Below, one piece after another: positions 18,347-26,706 of a DNA stretch of 64,000 bases. Under the pieces are notes generated by a model. That model was not told the origin of the DNA. It did no database searches and was given only the letters and a program-made list of their open reading frames with translations. Both the position numbers and the translations under genes were made by a program. Source of the stretch: JANLQX01 sp031418775 (lineage in GTDB: Bacteria > Actinomycetota > Acidimicrobiia > Acidimicrobiales > JANYDT01); the NCBI GenBank assembly GCA_031418775.1, contig JANOJN010000228.1:1-64000 (forward strand), written 5' to 3'. How positions within the stretch are numbered: position 1 is the first letter of the stretch; each line of letters starts with the position of its first letter.

Positions 18347-19447
18347 TTACGACCGGGACACCGTCCGAAGGGCTTCGAGGACCATGTCGTTTTCGCGCGG
18401 GGAGCCGACGGTGATCCGCACGCCGTCACCGGGGAAGGCCCGGCTCACGACACCATTGCGCTCGAGCGCGGTGAACACGTCGACGGTCCGTTCACCGACG
18501 GGCAGCCAGATGAGGTTCGCCTGGGAGTCGGGGACCTCGAAGCCCAACGACCGGGCTTCACGGATGACCCGCGCTCGCTCGGCCCGGATCACCGCAACTC
18601 GCGCGGCGAGTTCGACCTGTGCTGCCGGCTGGAACGATGCGACTGCTGCCGCCTGGCTCACCGAGGTGACGGCGAACGGGGCGGCAACCTTGTCGAGCGC
18701 GGCGATCACAGTCGGCTGACCGACGGCATAGCCGACACGGAGCCCGGCGAGGCCATAGGCCTTCGACATCGTCCGGCTGATGAGCAGGTTGGGGAACTCG
18801 TCGATGAGCGTGACACCGTTCACGGTGGCTCCCTCGTCGATGAACTCGGTGTACGCCTCGTCGAGCACCACGAGCACATCGGAGCGGACGACGGACAGGA
18901 AGTCCCGAAGCTCGTCTTCTGTGGCCACGGTACCGGTGGGGTTGTTCGGATTCGCGATGAGAACCACTTTGGTATGTGGACCTACGACCTCGGCAAGGGC
19001 AGTGAGATCGAGTCGGTGCGCCTTGAGCGGCGCGGTGACCTCGGTTGCTCCCACCGATCGGGAGAAGATCGGGTACGCCTCGAACGAGCGCCAGTTGAAG
19101 GCCACTTCGGCACCCGGACCGGAGAAGGCATTCAATGCCTGGAGGAGTACACCGGTCGACCCTGCCCCGGTCGTGACCCGCTCGACGGGAACGTCGAGGA
19201 AGGCGGCGAGCGCCTGGCGGAGAGCCGACGCACTGGTGTCGGGGTATCGGTTGATATCGGATGCTGCAGAGGTGATCGCGGCGACGACCGACGGGAGAGG
19301 GCCGAAGGGGTTCTCGTTCGACGAGAGTTTGGCGGCATAGGTGAGGCCGTGTTCAGCCATCGTCGCTTCGGCTGACTTCCCTGGCTTGTAGACCGGAAGA
19401 CCTTCGAGCTTGGCGAGCGGTGCGGGGCGGGAGGGGTTCGTTGTCAT
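18347..19447 (-). CDS. hisC: Histidinol-phosphate/aromatic aminotransferase (HisC-like)
   Basis: 366 residues, fold type I PLP aminotransferase. It has LSSNENPFGP near residue 36, NPNNPTGT, VVLDEAYTEF and the PLP lysine in SRTMSKAYGLAGLRVGY near 226, all matching the HisC family. It could be histidinol-phosphate aminotransferase or an aromatic paralogue; no other his gene is in the window. It follows the DoxX gene by 8 bp in the same operon. Confidence 0.85.
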   Translation of the reverse strand: MTTNPSRPAPLAKLEGLPVYKPGKSAEATMAEHGLTYAAKLSSNENPFGPLPSVVAAITSAASDINRYPDTSASALRQALAAFLDVPVERVTTGAGSTGVLLQALNAFSGPGAEVAFNWRSFEAYPIFSRSVGATEVTAPLKAHRLDLTALAEVVGPHTKVVLIANPNNPTGTVATEDELRDFLSVVRSDVLVVLDEAYTEFIDEGATVNGVTLIDEFPNLLISRTMSKAYGLAGLRVGYAVGQPTVIAALDKVAAPFAVTSVSQAAAVASFQPAAQVELAARVAVIRAERARVIREARSLGFEVPDSQANLIWLPVGERTVDVFTALERNGVVSRAFPGDGVRITVGSPRENDMVLEALRTVSRS

Positions 19448-19455
19448 CGCGCCCG

Positions 19456-19944
19456 TCAGCCTTTCGCGGGTCGCCAGCTCACACCAAGCAGCGCTGCCCC
19501 GCCGAGCGCCCCACCGAGACCGATCACGGTCCCGACCCACTCGTCGAGCGAGATGTCCAGGGCGTTGTCGAGGGAGTACCGGCCGGCTCCCGTCATCGCC
19601 AGGAAGAGACCGATGACGGCGAGCATCATCACGTACTCCCAGCCCTCACCCTTGTTGAAGATGAAGAAACCATTCTTGCGGTGCGAGACGATCCCGGCCA
19701 CAAGCATCAGGCCGACAAATGCCGCGCCAGCAAAGGGAGTCAGCAGCCCGGCGGCGAGCGCCAGGCCCGCGCCGATCTCGGTGAAGGCGGCGAGACGGGC
19801 GTGCACGGCGCCGGGGCGCATGCCCATGGACTCGAACCACTTCGCTGTTCCCGCGAGTCCCCTCGTCTTGTTGAGCCCGTGATAGGCCATGGTCACGCCG
19901 GCGGCCACGCGGAGCAGGAGCAGAGCGAGATCGGCTTCATGCAT
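19456..19944 (-). CDS. DoxX family membrane protein
   Basis: 162 residues with four membrane helices. The start LLLLRVAAGVTMAYHGLNK and the GAGLALAAGLLTPFAGAAFVG segment are typical DoxX features. The family is linked to thiol/redox stress or quinone-related functions in actinobacteria. The ATG at 19944 gives the family length, and the frame further upstream is shadow. Confidence 0.85.
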   Translation of the reverse strand: MHEADLALLLLRVAAGVTMAYHGLNKTRGLAGTAKWFESMGMRPGAVHARLAAFTEIGAGLALAAGLLTPFAGAAFVGLMLVAGIVSHRKNGFFIFNKGEGWEYVMMLAVIGLFLAMTGAGRYSLDNALDISLDEWVGTVIGLGGALGGAALLGVSWRPAKG

Positions 19945-20024
19945 AGGACGAGCAGTCTGGCAGACCGTCCAGCGAAGGTGGTTGCGGTGACTCGGACGTC
20001 CGGCATGCCGGTCGGCTGGGACGC

Positions 20025-21218
20025 TCAGGCCACGAGGGTGTCGTAGTGCCGGACGCTCTCGAGGAGACTCGTACGCAACAGATACGCACGGCGCCGCTCG
20101 GGATCGCGTGCCGTGGCGATCATGTCGGCGCGATAGGCCGCCCGCTCGGCGGGGTCCGTTGCCGAGAGCCGTGCGTAGTTCCCGTGGGTCGTGGCCTTGA
20201 CGTGATCGACCGAAACGCTCCGACGCCACGCCGCGACCCGGTCGAGCTCGTCGACACCCGCCTCGCCCCGCCACTGACGCAGAAGGGTCTTCACGAAGAA
20301 CCAGGAGTCGTGAACTCCGGAATTCATTCCCATGCCACCCAACGGGTTGTTGATGTGCGCGGCGTCGCCGGCAAGCAGGACGCGTCCGACCCGATACGTC
20401 TCGGCCACCCGCTGATGGACCTTATAGAGCGTCGTGTGCAGCACGTCGTAGCCACGAGCCACAGGGGCGATGCCCTGCAGACGTGCTTGAACACGATCGG
20501 GTTCACGGGCTTGTTCATCCGTCTCGCCGTCGCGGATCGGGAACAACGCCCGCCATGCCTGCGGAGTGTTGAGCAACACGAGATACTCACGAGGATCAGC
20601 GATGTAGTTGACGTGCGCGAGGTCCGGGAGGAGCTCTCGGAAGTCGTTCGTGGTCGAGGCCACGAGGTAGCGATCCTCGTAGGTGATGCCGTCGAACGCC
20701 ACGCCGAGCTCCCGGCGCACGGCCGAGTGGGCGCCGTCTGCGCCGATCAACCACTCTGCAGTCAACTGGTGCGTACCTGCTCCGACGTGGACGAGATCCT
20801 TGGTCTGGCGCACGGAGGTGACCGGCGAATCGAAGACGACCTGCACGTTCGGAAACGCCCGCAGCGCCTCGACGACCAGCGGGGTGTAGTGCGACTGCTG
20901 CAGCTGGATGCGGAACGGGAACGCGGTGACATCGGCCAGCTCGGACATGTCGAACGACGCGACCACGCCGCCGCCACGGTCTCGGAATTGGAACTCCGGC
21001 GCCTTCAGACCTCGGCGGACGACCTCGTCGGCCAGACCGAGCTCGGCGAGGATCTCGAGCGTCGGCGAATGGAACGTCGATGCACGCGACTCGGTCGAGA
21101 GGCCCGGTCCATCGGTGACGAGAACCACAGATCGCCCCGCTTGCCCGAGCGCGAGGGCCGCACTGAGTCCGACCGGGCCGGCACCGGCAATGACGACGTC
21201 GACGCCGCTCGTCACCAC
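20025..21218 (-). CDS. FAD-dependent aromatic monooxygenase (UbiH/PHBH-like)
   Basis: 397 residues. The Rossmann motif VVIAGAGPVGLSAALAL is at residue 9, the mid-chain motif IGADGAHSAVRRELG near 160, and the second FAD motif RVLLAGDAAHINNPLGGMGMN near 280. The enzyme hydroxylates an aromatic ring using NAD(P)H. It starts 3 bp after the stop of the AMDase/maleate-isomerase-like gene. The pair fits an aromatic or pyridine-ring degradation branch, but the substrate is not identified. Confidence 0.88.
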   Translation of the reverse strand: MVTSGVDVVIAGAGPVGLSAALALGQAGRSVVLVTDGPGLSTESRASTFHSPTLEILAELGLADEVVRRGLKAPEFQFRDRGGGVVASFDMSELADVTAFPFRIQLQQSHYTPLVVEALRAFPNVQVVFDSPVTSVRQTKDLVHVGAGTHQLTAEWLIGADGAHSAVRRELGVAFDGITYEDRYLVASTTNDFRELLPDLAHVNYIADPREYLVLLNTPQAWRALFPIRDGETDEQAREPDRVQARLQGIAPVARGYDVLHTTLYKVHQRVAETYRVGRVLLAGDAAHINNPLGGMGMNSGVHDSWFFVKTLLRQWRGEAGVDELDRVAAWRRSVSVDHVKATTHGNYARLSATDPAERAAYRADMIATARDPERRRAYLLRTSLLESVRHYDTLVA

Positions 21219-21221
21219 TGC

Positions 21222-21968
21222 CTAGAACTCTTCGAGCAGTCGACCGAAGCCGCGGCGCTGGTCGTCGATTCCGTAGGTGCGGAGGGCATGCCAGAGCGTG
21301 GCGGTATTGATGGCGATCACCGGCTTACGGAAGAACTTCTCGGCCTCGGCGGCGAGCCGGACCATCGAGAGGTTCGTCCCGCACTGCACGATGGCGTCGC
21401 AGTCAGCCACGTTCATGTCGTTGAGAACGGTGACGAGCTCATCCTCGGTGACTTCAGCGATCGCCGTGGCGTTCGGGCATTTCAGACCGCGGCTCTTCAC
21501 CACATCGAAGCCGGCCTCCGTGAAGTAGTTGGCAACTTCTCGGTCGGCAATCGGCTGGTATGGCGTGAGCACACTGATCCTTCGGACACCGAAGCGCGTG
21601 AGCACTTCGCGGCACGCGGTCGCGCCGGTCGAACATGGGACGCCGCCGGTGTAGCCATCGATTCGTGCTTCGAAGTCACGATTGCCAGCGAGGCCGTTCC
21701 AGAAGGTGCCGGCGGACATGCCCATCACGTAGTAGTCGGGCTTGCACGTCTTGACACTTGCCACTGCATCGCCGACGTTGTCCAGAACCTGCTTGATCAG
21801 ATCGAGGAACTCCTCGTCGTTGGACAGCGCCGGCCGATCGATCATGAAGCGCCCGGCGTGGATGGTGACCCCAGGCGGCGCGAGCAGGTTGAAGTCGTGT
21901 TCCACGACGGTGTTCGTCGACGGCACGATGGCGGCGAACTTGGCCCGGTAGCCGGTCACGTCAGGCAT
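21222..21968 (-). CDS. Arylmalonate decarboxylase / maleate isomerase family enzyme
   Basis: 248 residues of the Asp/Glu racemase superfamily. It starts with AAIVPSTNTVVEHDFN. The first half has GMSAGTFWNG, where maleate isomerase has its first catalytic cysteine. The second half has VQCGTNLS, with the second cysteine. A single catalytic cysteine in the C-terminal half is the arylmalonate-decarboxylase arrangement; two would favour an isomerase or racemase. The operon partner is an FAD aromatic monooxygenase. Confidence 0.75.
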   Translation of the reverse strand: MPDVTGYRAKFAAIVPSTNTVVEHDFNLLAPPGVTIHAGRFMIDRPALSNDEEFLDLIKQVLDNVGDAVASVKTCKPDYYVMGMSAGTFWNGLAGNRDFEARIDGYTGGVPCSTGATACREVLTRFGVRRISVLTPYQPIADREVANYFTEAGFDVVKSRGLKCPNATAIAEVTEDELVTVLNDMNVADCDAIVQCGTNLSMVRLAAEAEKFFRKPVIAINTATLWHALRTYGIDDQRRGFGRLLEEF

Positions 21969-22075
21969 CGGGCCTCCTACGCTTCGCCCCGCCGATGAGC
22001 GGTGGATTCTTCGTCATGACGGGACACGGTATCGCCCGAAGGGCCCGGCTGGCCAACGCTCAGTACCATGGCGCA

Positions 22076-23809
22076 ATGGTCGATAGTCCCGCTGCACCCG
22101 CCCCGACGCTGAGAGTCGGTGCCGCGCAGTTCTGTGCCGGAACGGATGTCGATGAGAACCTCGCCACCTGCCTGCGCCTCGTCGACGAAGCGGCCGCGCA
22201 AGGGGTCGAGGTTCTCGTTCTTCCCGAGTTCTCGAACCATGCCGCCTGGTACGACGACGCGTGGCACGCGTGGAACGTGGCCGTCGACGTCGACGGCCCG
22301 TTCGTCGCCGCGATCGGCGCCCGCTCCCGACAGCACCAGATGTACGTGCAGCTGAACGTAAGTGTACGTAGCGATAGCACTCCGGGCGGTCCGCTCACCA
22401 CTTCGAACCTTCTGCTCGGTCCCGACGGCACGCTCGTCGGCCGCAGCGACAAGACCGTGTTGATGGGCAACGAGAACACCCACTTCACGAAGGGGTCGAA
22501 ACCAAACCCGGTCCTCGACCTCCCGATCGGACGAGTCGGCCTCTATGCGTGCATGGAAGGCGTGATCACCGAGCCGGCACGCGCTCTCGTCGTTCGAGGA
22601 GCGCAGCTCCTTCTCAACTCGCTGAACTCCTTCGCCACCGACGAGGCGTCGCTGCACATCCCGGTCCGCGCTGCCGAGAACGGCGTGTGGGTCGTCGCCG
22701 CCAACAAGGTCGGCCCGATCGTGCCGGTCGAGAAGCTGGCGTCCGTTGCCGAGATGCTCAAGGTTCCGCCTTCGGCGCTCAATGGTGGCGGTGAGAGCCA
22801 GATAGTCGCGCCCGACGGCACCGTCGTCGCCAGGGCCTCCCGCGACCGAGAAGAGCTCGTCGTGGCCGACATCTCGGTGGCCGCCGGGGTCGAAGCTGCC
22901 ATGCTCCGACCGGATGGACCCGATCGGTTGGGCATGCGCCGTCCGGAGTTGTATCGCCGTCTCGGTGAGGATCCAAGGTTCCGCACCACATGTCCGCTTC
23001 ATGCCGCTCCTGTCGTCGCCGCCATTGCGGTGCCGAAGGGTCCCCAACCGTCCGCTGTAGCGGACGTCGTGCGCCAGGCCGTCGCGGCCGGGGCGCGCCT
23101 TATCGTGCTTCCCGAGTTGTGCGGCCTCTTCGAGCAGGAAGACGTCCGAGGTCTCGACACGCGGGCGCTCAGCGATGCGATCAGCGAGGCAGTCCGCACT
23201 GCCGAGCAGGAGGCGTTTGCGGTCACGTCGTTCCCGATCGATGGCGCCCACGTCGGCGTGGTCATCGGCTCGGCCGGCATCGTTCACCGCCAACTCCAGT
23301 TACACGCCTCGGCGCGACACGCCGACTGGTGCCGGGCGCTCGGATCGTCGGTGGAGTGGATCGACCTGCCCTTCGGCAGGGTGGCGGTGATCGTCGGCGA
23401 CGACCTCGTGGTTCCCGAGGTCGCCCGACTGGCGGCGCTCGCCGGCGTCCAGATCGTGGCCGCGCCCATCTCCATCGCCGAGCCGTGGGAGGTCACGCTC
23501 GGACTCGCCGAACGCTCGGCGGAGAACCGGATGTGTCTGGTCGCGGCGAGCGCGACGCCGGGGTTCGAGGCCGGAATACTCACGTCGCTCCCCGCCGGGA
23601 TGACGCTTTGGGCCGAGGGGCGCGAACGACCGTTCGACGGTTCCATCAACGTTCCCGACATCACCGTCGCCGGCTTCGGCCCGGGAGTGACCACGATGAC
23701 GCTCCAGCCGCAGAACGCGGCCAACAAAGTGCTGTCACGAAACACCGATCTCCTCGACGGCCGCCCGTGGCAGATCGCCGAACCGCTGACGACCTCACCG
23801 GCTTCGTGA
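22076..23809 (+). CDS. Tandem carbon-nitrogen hydrolase (nitrilase) with degenerate second domain
   Basis: 577 residues with two nitrilase-like domains. Domain 1 has a full triad: Glu in VLPEFSN near 49, Lys in GRSDKTVL near 126, and Cys in GLYACMEGV near 156. Domain 2 keeps Glu in VLPELCG near 344, but the cysteine position reads VIVGDDLV near 440 and no matching lysine is seen, so it is probably catalytically dead. Domain 1 should hydrolyse an amide or nitrile. ATG 22076 is chosen. Palindromic element copy 1 follows 11 bp after the stop. Confidence 0.8.
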   Translation: MVDSPAAPAPTLRVGAAQFCAGTDVDENLATCLRLVDEAAAQGVEVLVLPEFSNHAAWYDDAWHAWNVAVDVDGPFVAAIGARSRQHQMYVQLNVSVRSDSTPGGPLTTSNLLLGPDGTLVGRSDKTVLMGNENTHFTKGSKPNPVLDLPIGRVGLYACMEGVITEPARALVVRGAQLLLNSLNSFATDEASLHIPVRAAENGVWVVAANKVGPIVPVEKLASVAEMLKVPPSALNGGGESQIVAPDGTVVARASRDREELVVADISVAAGVEAAMLRPDGPDRLGMRRPELYRRLGEDPRFRTTCPLHAAPVVAAIAVPKGPQPSAVADVVRQAVAAGARLIVLPELCGLFEQEDVRGLDTRALSDAISEAVRTAEQEAFAVTSFPIDGAHVGVVIGSAGIVHRQLQLHASARHADWCRALGSSVEWIDLPFGRVAVIVGDDLVVPEVARLAALAGVQIVAAPISIAEPWEVTLGLAERSAENRMCLVAASATPGFEAGILTSLPAGMTLWAEGRERPFDGSINVPDITVAGFGPGVTTMTLQPQNAANKVLSRNTDLLDGRPWQIAEPLTTSPAS

Positions 23810-23820
23810 CGCAGCCTTTT

Positions 23821-23913
23821 GGGAGAGAGGTTGCCCCAATCCTTGGGGGCTAAACACCTCCGAGCGACGTTGGGAGGTGTTCTGCCCCCATATGTGGGGG
23901 CAACCTCTCTCCC
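23821..23913. repeat. Palindromic element, copy 1 (93 bp)
   Basis: Outer arms GGGAGAGAGGTTGCCCC and GGGGCAACCTCTCTCCC are perfect 17-bp inverted repeats. Inside them lie a second pair (GGGGGC / GCCCCC) and a third (AACACCTCC / GGAGGTGTT) around a loop of about 10 nt. It lies between convergent genes, at the left border of the phosphonate module. Same-orientation copies are at 35446 and 63218. Confidence 0.92.
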
Positions 23914-23919
23914 GACGGC

Positions 23920-24453
23920 TCACCGGGTGACGGCTACCCGGCGGAGGATCGCTTCCCAGTGGTCGAGGCCGGGGACGTCTCGTCCCTCGACCTTTGCGGC
24001 CTCATCCGCCCGGCGAAGCACCAGGGCATCTTCGGCTGCAGGTTCCGCCTCGAACGCCGCTCGTTCGCTGTCGTCCATGTCACCTCCCTGCAGGGCCAAG
24101 GTGTGGACGCTCTCCGACGAAAGCATCGCCCGATACTCAGCGTCGACCGTTACCAGATACCGCTTCGCGTCGACATGGAGCTTCACGAGCGAGGCGACGC
24201 GGTCTCCGAGCAGCGGCCGAACGATGTCGGCGCCCACGACGCCGTGCATCGCTTCCGTCGTGACGCGATGCGCGACGTCGTGGACCAGCCCGGCTACCTG
24301 TAGTTCGAGGTCATCGGGAACGCGTTGTGCGAGTTCGTACGCGCACTGAAGACCGTGCTCCTTGACGTCGCCGCAAAGAACGTCGAGGAGCGAATCGATC
24401 GTCCAGGCCACCGGGCCGGCACCGGCATCATTGGGCACAAGGTCGTTCGTCAT
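23920..24453 (-). CDS. Phosphonate-linked HD-domain oxygenase (PhnZ-like)
   Basis: 177 residues, HD superfamily. Glu32/His33 (KEHGLQCAY), His58-Asp59 and His62 (LVHDVAH), His70, His93 with Lys97 (LHVDAKRYL) and Asp150 (RRADEAAK) reproduce the metal- and substrate-binding pattern of the phosphonate-associated HD group that includes PhnZ. PhnZ is a di-iron oxygenase that cleaves the C-P bond of 2-amino-1-hydroxyethylphosphonate. Its usual 2-oxoglutarate oxygenase partner PhnY is not in the window, so the substrate may differ. A strong AGGAGG ribosome site precedes the ATG. It is divergent from the IMPase-like gene. Confidence 0.82.
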   Translation of the reverse strand: MTNDLVPNDAGAGPVAWTIDSLLDVLCGDVKEHGLQCAYELAQRVPDDLELQVAGLVHDVAHRVTTEAMHGVVGADIVRPLLGDRVASLVKLHVDAKRYLVTVDAEYRAMLSSESVHTLALQGGDMDDSERAAFEAEPAAEDALVLRRADEAAKVEGRDVPGLDHWEAILRRVAVTR

Positions 24454-24537
24454 TCGATCCTCCTGGGATCATCGGGGCCGGAAAGTGAGCGTGACGATAC
24501 GGAGAACAGGTGAATCACAGGCCGGTACGTGCAGTCG

Positions 24538-24559
24538 CAACGGCGAACACTGCGTGAAC
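24538..24559 (-). promoter_or_regulatory. Candidate PHO box, HD-gene side
   Basis: Read on the minus strand, GTTCACGCAGT is followed directly by GTTCGCCGTTG, two GTTC units exactly 11 bp apart. This resembles the 11-bp direct repeats (GTTCACC-type) bound by actinobacterial PhoP. It points towards the HD-domain gene, about 85 bp from its start. The call is a pattern match only. Confidence 0.45.
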
Positions 24560-24574
24560 GGCTGCTCCACGAGT

Positions 24575-24596
24575 GTTCGCGGCGTGTTCACTTGAC
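24575..24596 (+). promoter_or_regulatory. Candidate PHO box, IMPase-gene side
   Basis: On the plus strand, GTTCGCGGCGT is followed by GTTCACTTGAC, again two GTTC units 11 bp apart. With the minus-strand box at 24538-24559 it forms an inverted arrangement between divergent phosphonate-module genes. If real, it forces the downstream start to lie after about 24600. Confidence 0.45.
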
Positions 24597-24705
24597 GGAC
24601 CCGCTCGGTCTCTCGACGCTTCATAGCGGGGATTCATGGTTGGACCGCCCCCGTCGCGACCCGACATGGTTCCCGGTCACCGTCATCGAGAAGAACGAGG
24701 ATTCC

Positions 24706-25539
24706 TTGCGCCCCATCTCCGATCGCCATGCACAGGTGGCCCGAGCAACCGCCGGTCTCCACCGGGTGTTCGCCGCTTCCGCCGGCGCGGCCATCGACGC
24801 GCTGTCGCTCTGCCTGTCGACGATGACCCGCTCGGAACTCGAACGCGACACTGGCCTGGGCGCCGACGGCACGCCGACGATGCACCTCGACCGGGTCGTG
24901 GAAGCGGCGATCGTCGAGGCCACCGCTCCGTTCGGGGTGAACGTGCTGTCCGAGGAGATCGGGTTCGTCGATCGCGGGTCATCGCTCACGCTCGTCGTCG
25001 ACCCGGTGGACGGATCGGCGAACGCCGCAGCCGACGTGCCGCTGTCATGCTTCAGCGCAGCTCTCGCCGACGATCATCGTTTCGTCTCCGCGGCAACCGT
25101 GTGGCTCGAGACCGGCCGGACGTGGGCGGCTGATGCCTCGGGCCCGCGGCAGTCGCCCGGTCGCTGGGCGACCACCGGTCGTCGGACTCTCGATGGTGCG
25201 GCCGTGTCGTTGCTCAGGCCACACCCACGGAACCGGGACGCCTGGTGGCGTGTCACCGAACGTGCTGCGCGCATACGAATTCTCAGCACGACGTGTCTCG
25301 AAGCGATGCTGGTCCTCCAGGGGTCGACGGATGCCTTCGCCGATGCCGGCAGTGACACCCACCGACTCGTCGACCTGGCGGCCGCCGCGGTGCTTCTTCC
25401 GCTTGCCGGCGGCGTGGTCTTGGACGTGCGCGGACGCACCATCGAGTTCGACACCGACCTGACGAAACGATGGAGTGGGATCGTCGCGGCGACACCCGAA
25501 CTCGCCGACGAGATCGCCGCCGCTGTGCTCGGTCAGTAG
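24706..25539 (+). CDS. Inositol monophosphatase superfamily phosphatase in phosphonate module
   Basis: 277 residues from TTG 24706, which has GAGGA five bases upstream. An open frame reaches GTG 24529, but that would run through the candidate PHO box. Metal-binding motifs are LSEEIG and DPVDGSAN (usually DPIDGT), plus a C-terminal VDLAAAAVLLPLAGG that keeps the Asp of the WDxAAG motif. It probably removes phosphate from a sugar or nucleotide phosphate. The gene is convergent with phnM. Because phnN and phnP are absent here, a role in processing the ribose-phosphate product of C-P lyase is possible but unproven. Confidence 0.72.
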   Translation: MRPISDRHAQVARATAGLHRVFAASAGAAIDALSLCLSTMTRSELERDTGLGADGTPTMHLDRVVEAAIVEATAPFGVNVLSEEIGFVDRGSSLTLVVDPVDGSANAAADVPLSCFSAALADDHRFVSAATVWLETGRTWAADASGPRQSPGRWATTGRRTLDGAAVSLLRPHPRNRDAWWRVTERAARIRILSTTCLEAMLVLQGSTDAFADAGSDTHRLVDLAAAAVLLPLAGGVVLDVRGRTIEFDTDLTKRWSGIVAATPELADEIAAAVLGQ

Positions 25540-25557
25540 ACGCGGTCGGGTCGGAGT

Positions 25558-26706
25558 TCAGCCGACACGACGCCCCGCGCTGTAGACACTGTTGACCATC
25601 GGCACACCGTCGCGCAGGGCCACCCGAACGAGATCGGCGCGCAGACCGGCGCTGATGCGACCGCGATCGTGCAAGTGCACGGCCCGGGCCGGTCCAGCCG
25701 TCACCAGCCCGATCGCCTCCGCCAGCGGAAGCACGCCGTTCGCGGCCAGCACGAACGGAGCGTGCAGGAGTGAGTACGGCACGTAGTCACTCGTGACGAT
25801 GTCGAGCACACCAGATCCGGCGAGGTGGGCGGCGGCGACGTTTCCCGAATGAGAACCCCCCCGGACGATGTTCGGAGCCCCGGCTGCCGTGAGCATCCCG
25901 GCTGCGCGCGCCCCACGCGCAGCGATCTCGCTGGTCGGAAACTCGGAGATCGTGACGCCGCTGCGCACGGCCAGGTCAATGTCGTCAAGGGTTGCGTCAT
26001 CGTGGCTGGCGAGCGGGAGGCCCCGCTCGGTTGTCATCTTGGCGATCCGATCCCAGTTCGGCATCGAATGCTCGGCCTGGCGCGCCTGCAGTCGTTCGAT
26101 ATGGGTGTCGATGTCGACATCGACGCCACCGGAATCGGTCCGATACGGCCGGGTGGAGCTCCGGAAGTGATCGAGGTCGCGGTACTGACGCCCACCGGGG
26201 GTGTGGTCCATCAGCGACACCAGAGTGAGCAGCGGATTGTCGACGAGGTCCTCGAACAGGCCGGGCGTGCGGGCATCGGCGACCTCGCAGCGATAGTGCA
26301 ACTTGTGATCGATGCGGTTCGCCCCGCTCATCTGCGCGCTCGTGATGGCGTCGAGCGCCTGGCGCAAGATATCCGACCGGAATCCATCGCCTCCGAGATC
26401 GCCGATGCACAGTGAGTCGAGCACCGTCGTTATGCCGCTCGCCGCCAACATCGCATCGTGTCCGGCAACGGCCGCAGCCGCCGGCCAGATGGACTGCGGA
26501 CGCGGGCGCAGATGCCATTCGAGGGCGTCGGTGTGAATCTCGATCAGACCCGCGAGGAGGTAGTCGCCGTCGCCGTTGATCGCCGATGGAACGCCGGACC
26601 GACCTTCGCTTACGTCGGTGATGATCCCGTCGATGACCTGAACCGACCCGAAGATGATCTCGTGCTCCAGCACGACGTCGATGTTCGTGATGACGAAGCT
26701 GTTCAT
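25558..26706 (-). CDS. phnM: PhnM, ribosyl-1-methylphosphonate triphosphate diphosphatase
   Basis: 382 residues, amidohydrolase fold. LLAGLIEIHTDALEWHLRPRP matches the metal-binding region of PhnM, followed by GITTVLDSLCIGD, DHTPGG and GLPLASHDDATLDD. It removes pyrophosphate from the 5-triphosphate intermediate of the C-P lyase pathway. It is the last gene of phnGHIJKLM, and its ATG overlaps the phnL stop. Confidence 0.92.
   Translation of the reverse strand: MNSFVITNIDVVLEHEIIFGSVQVIDGIITDVSEGRSGVPSAINGDGDYLLAGLIEIHTDALEWHLRPRPQSIWPAAAAVAGHDAMLAASGITTVLDSLCIGDLGGDGFRSDILRQALDAITSAQMSGANRIDHKLHYRCEVADARTPGLFEDLVDNPLLTLVSLMDHTPGGRQYRDLDHFRSSTRPYRTDSGGVDVDIDTHIERLQARQAEHSMPNWDRIAKMTTERGLPLASHDDATLDDIDLAVRSGVTISEFPTSEIAARGARAAGMLTAAGAPNIVRGGSHSGNVAAAHLAGSGVLDIVTSDYVPYSLLHAPFVLAANGVLPLAEAIGLVTAGPARAVHLHDRGRISAGLRADLVRVALRDGVPMVNSVYSAGRRVG

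Noticed and set aside
20046..21998. A 650-codon plus-strand frame across the FAD monooxygenase and AMDase-like genes
   Set aside because: It is antisense to two well-supported enzymes and has no domain-like sequence.
23920..25539. A toxin-antitoxin or defence reading of the HD protein and phosphatase
   Set aside because: The HD protein matches the phosphonate-associated group residue by residue and sits with a full C-P lyase operon, so a metabolic role is far better supported.
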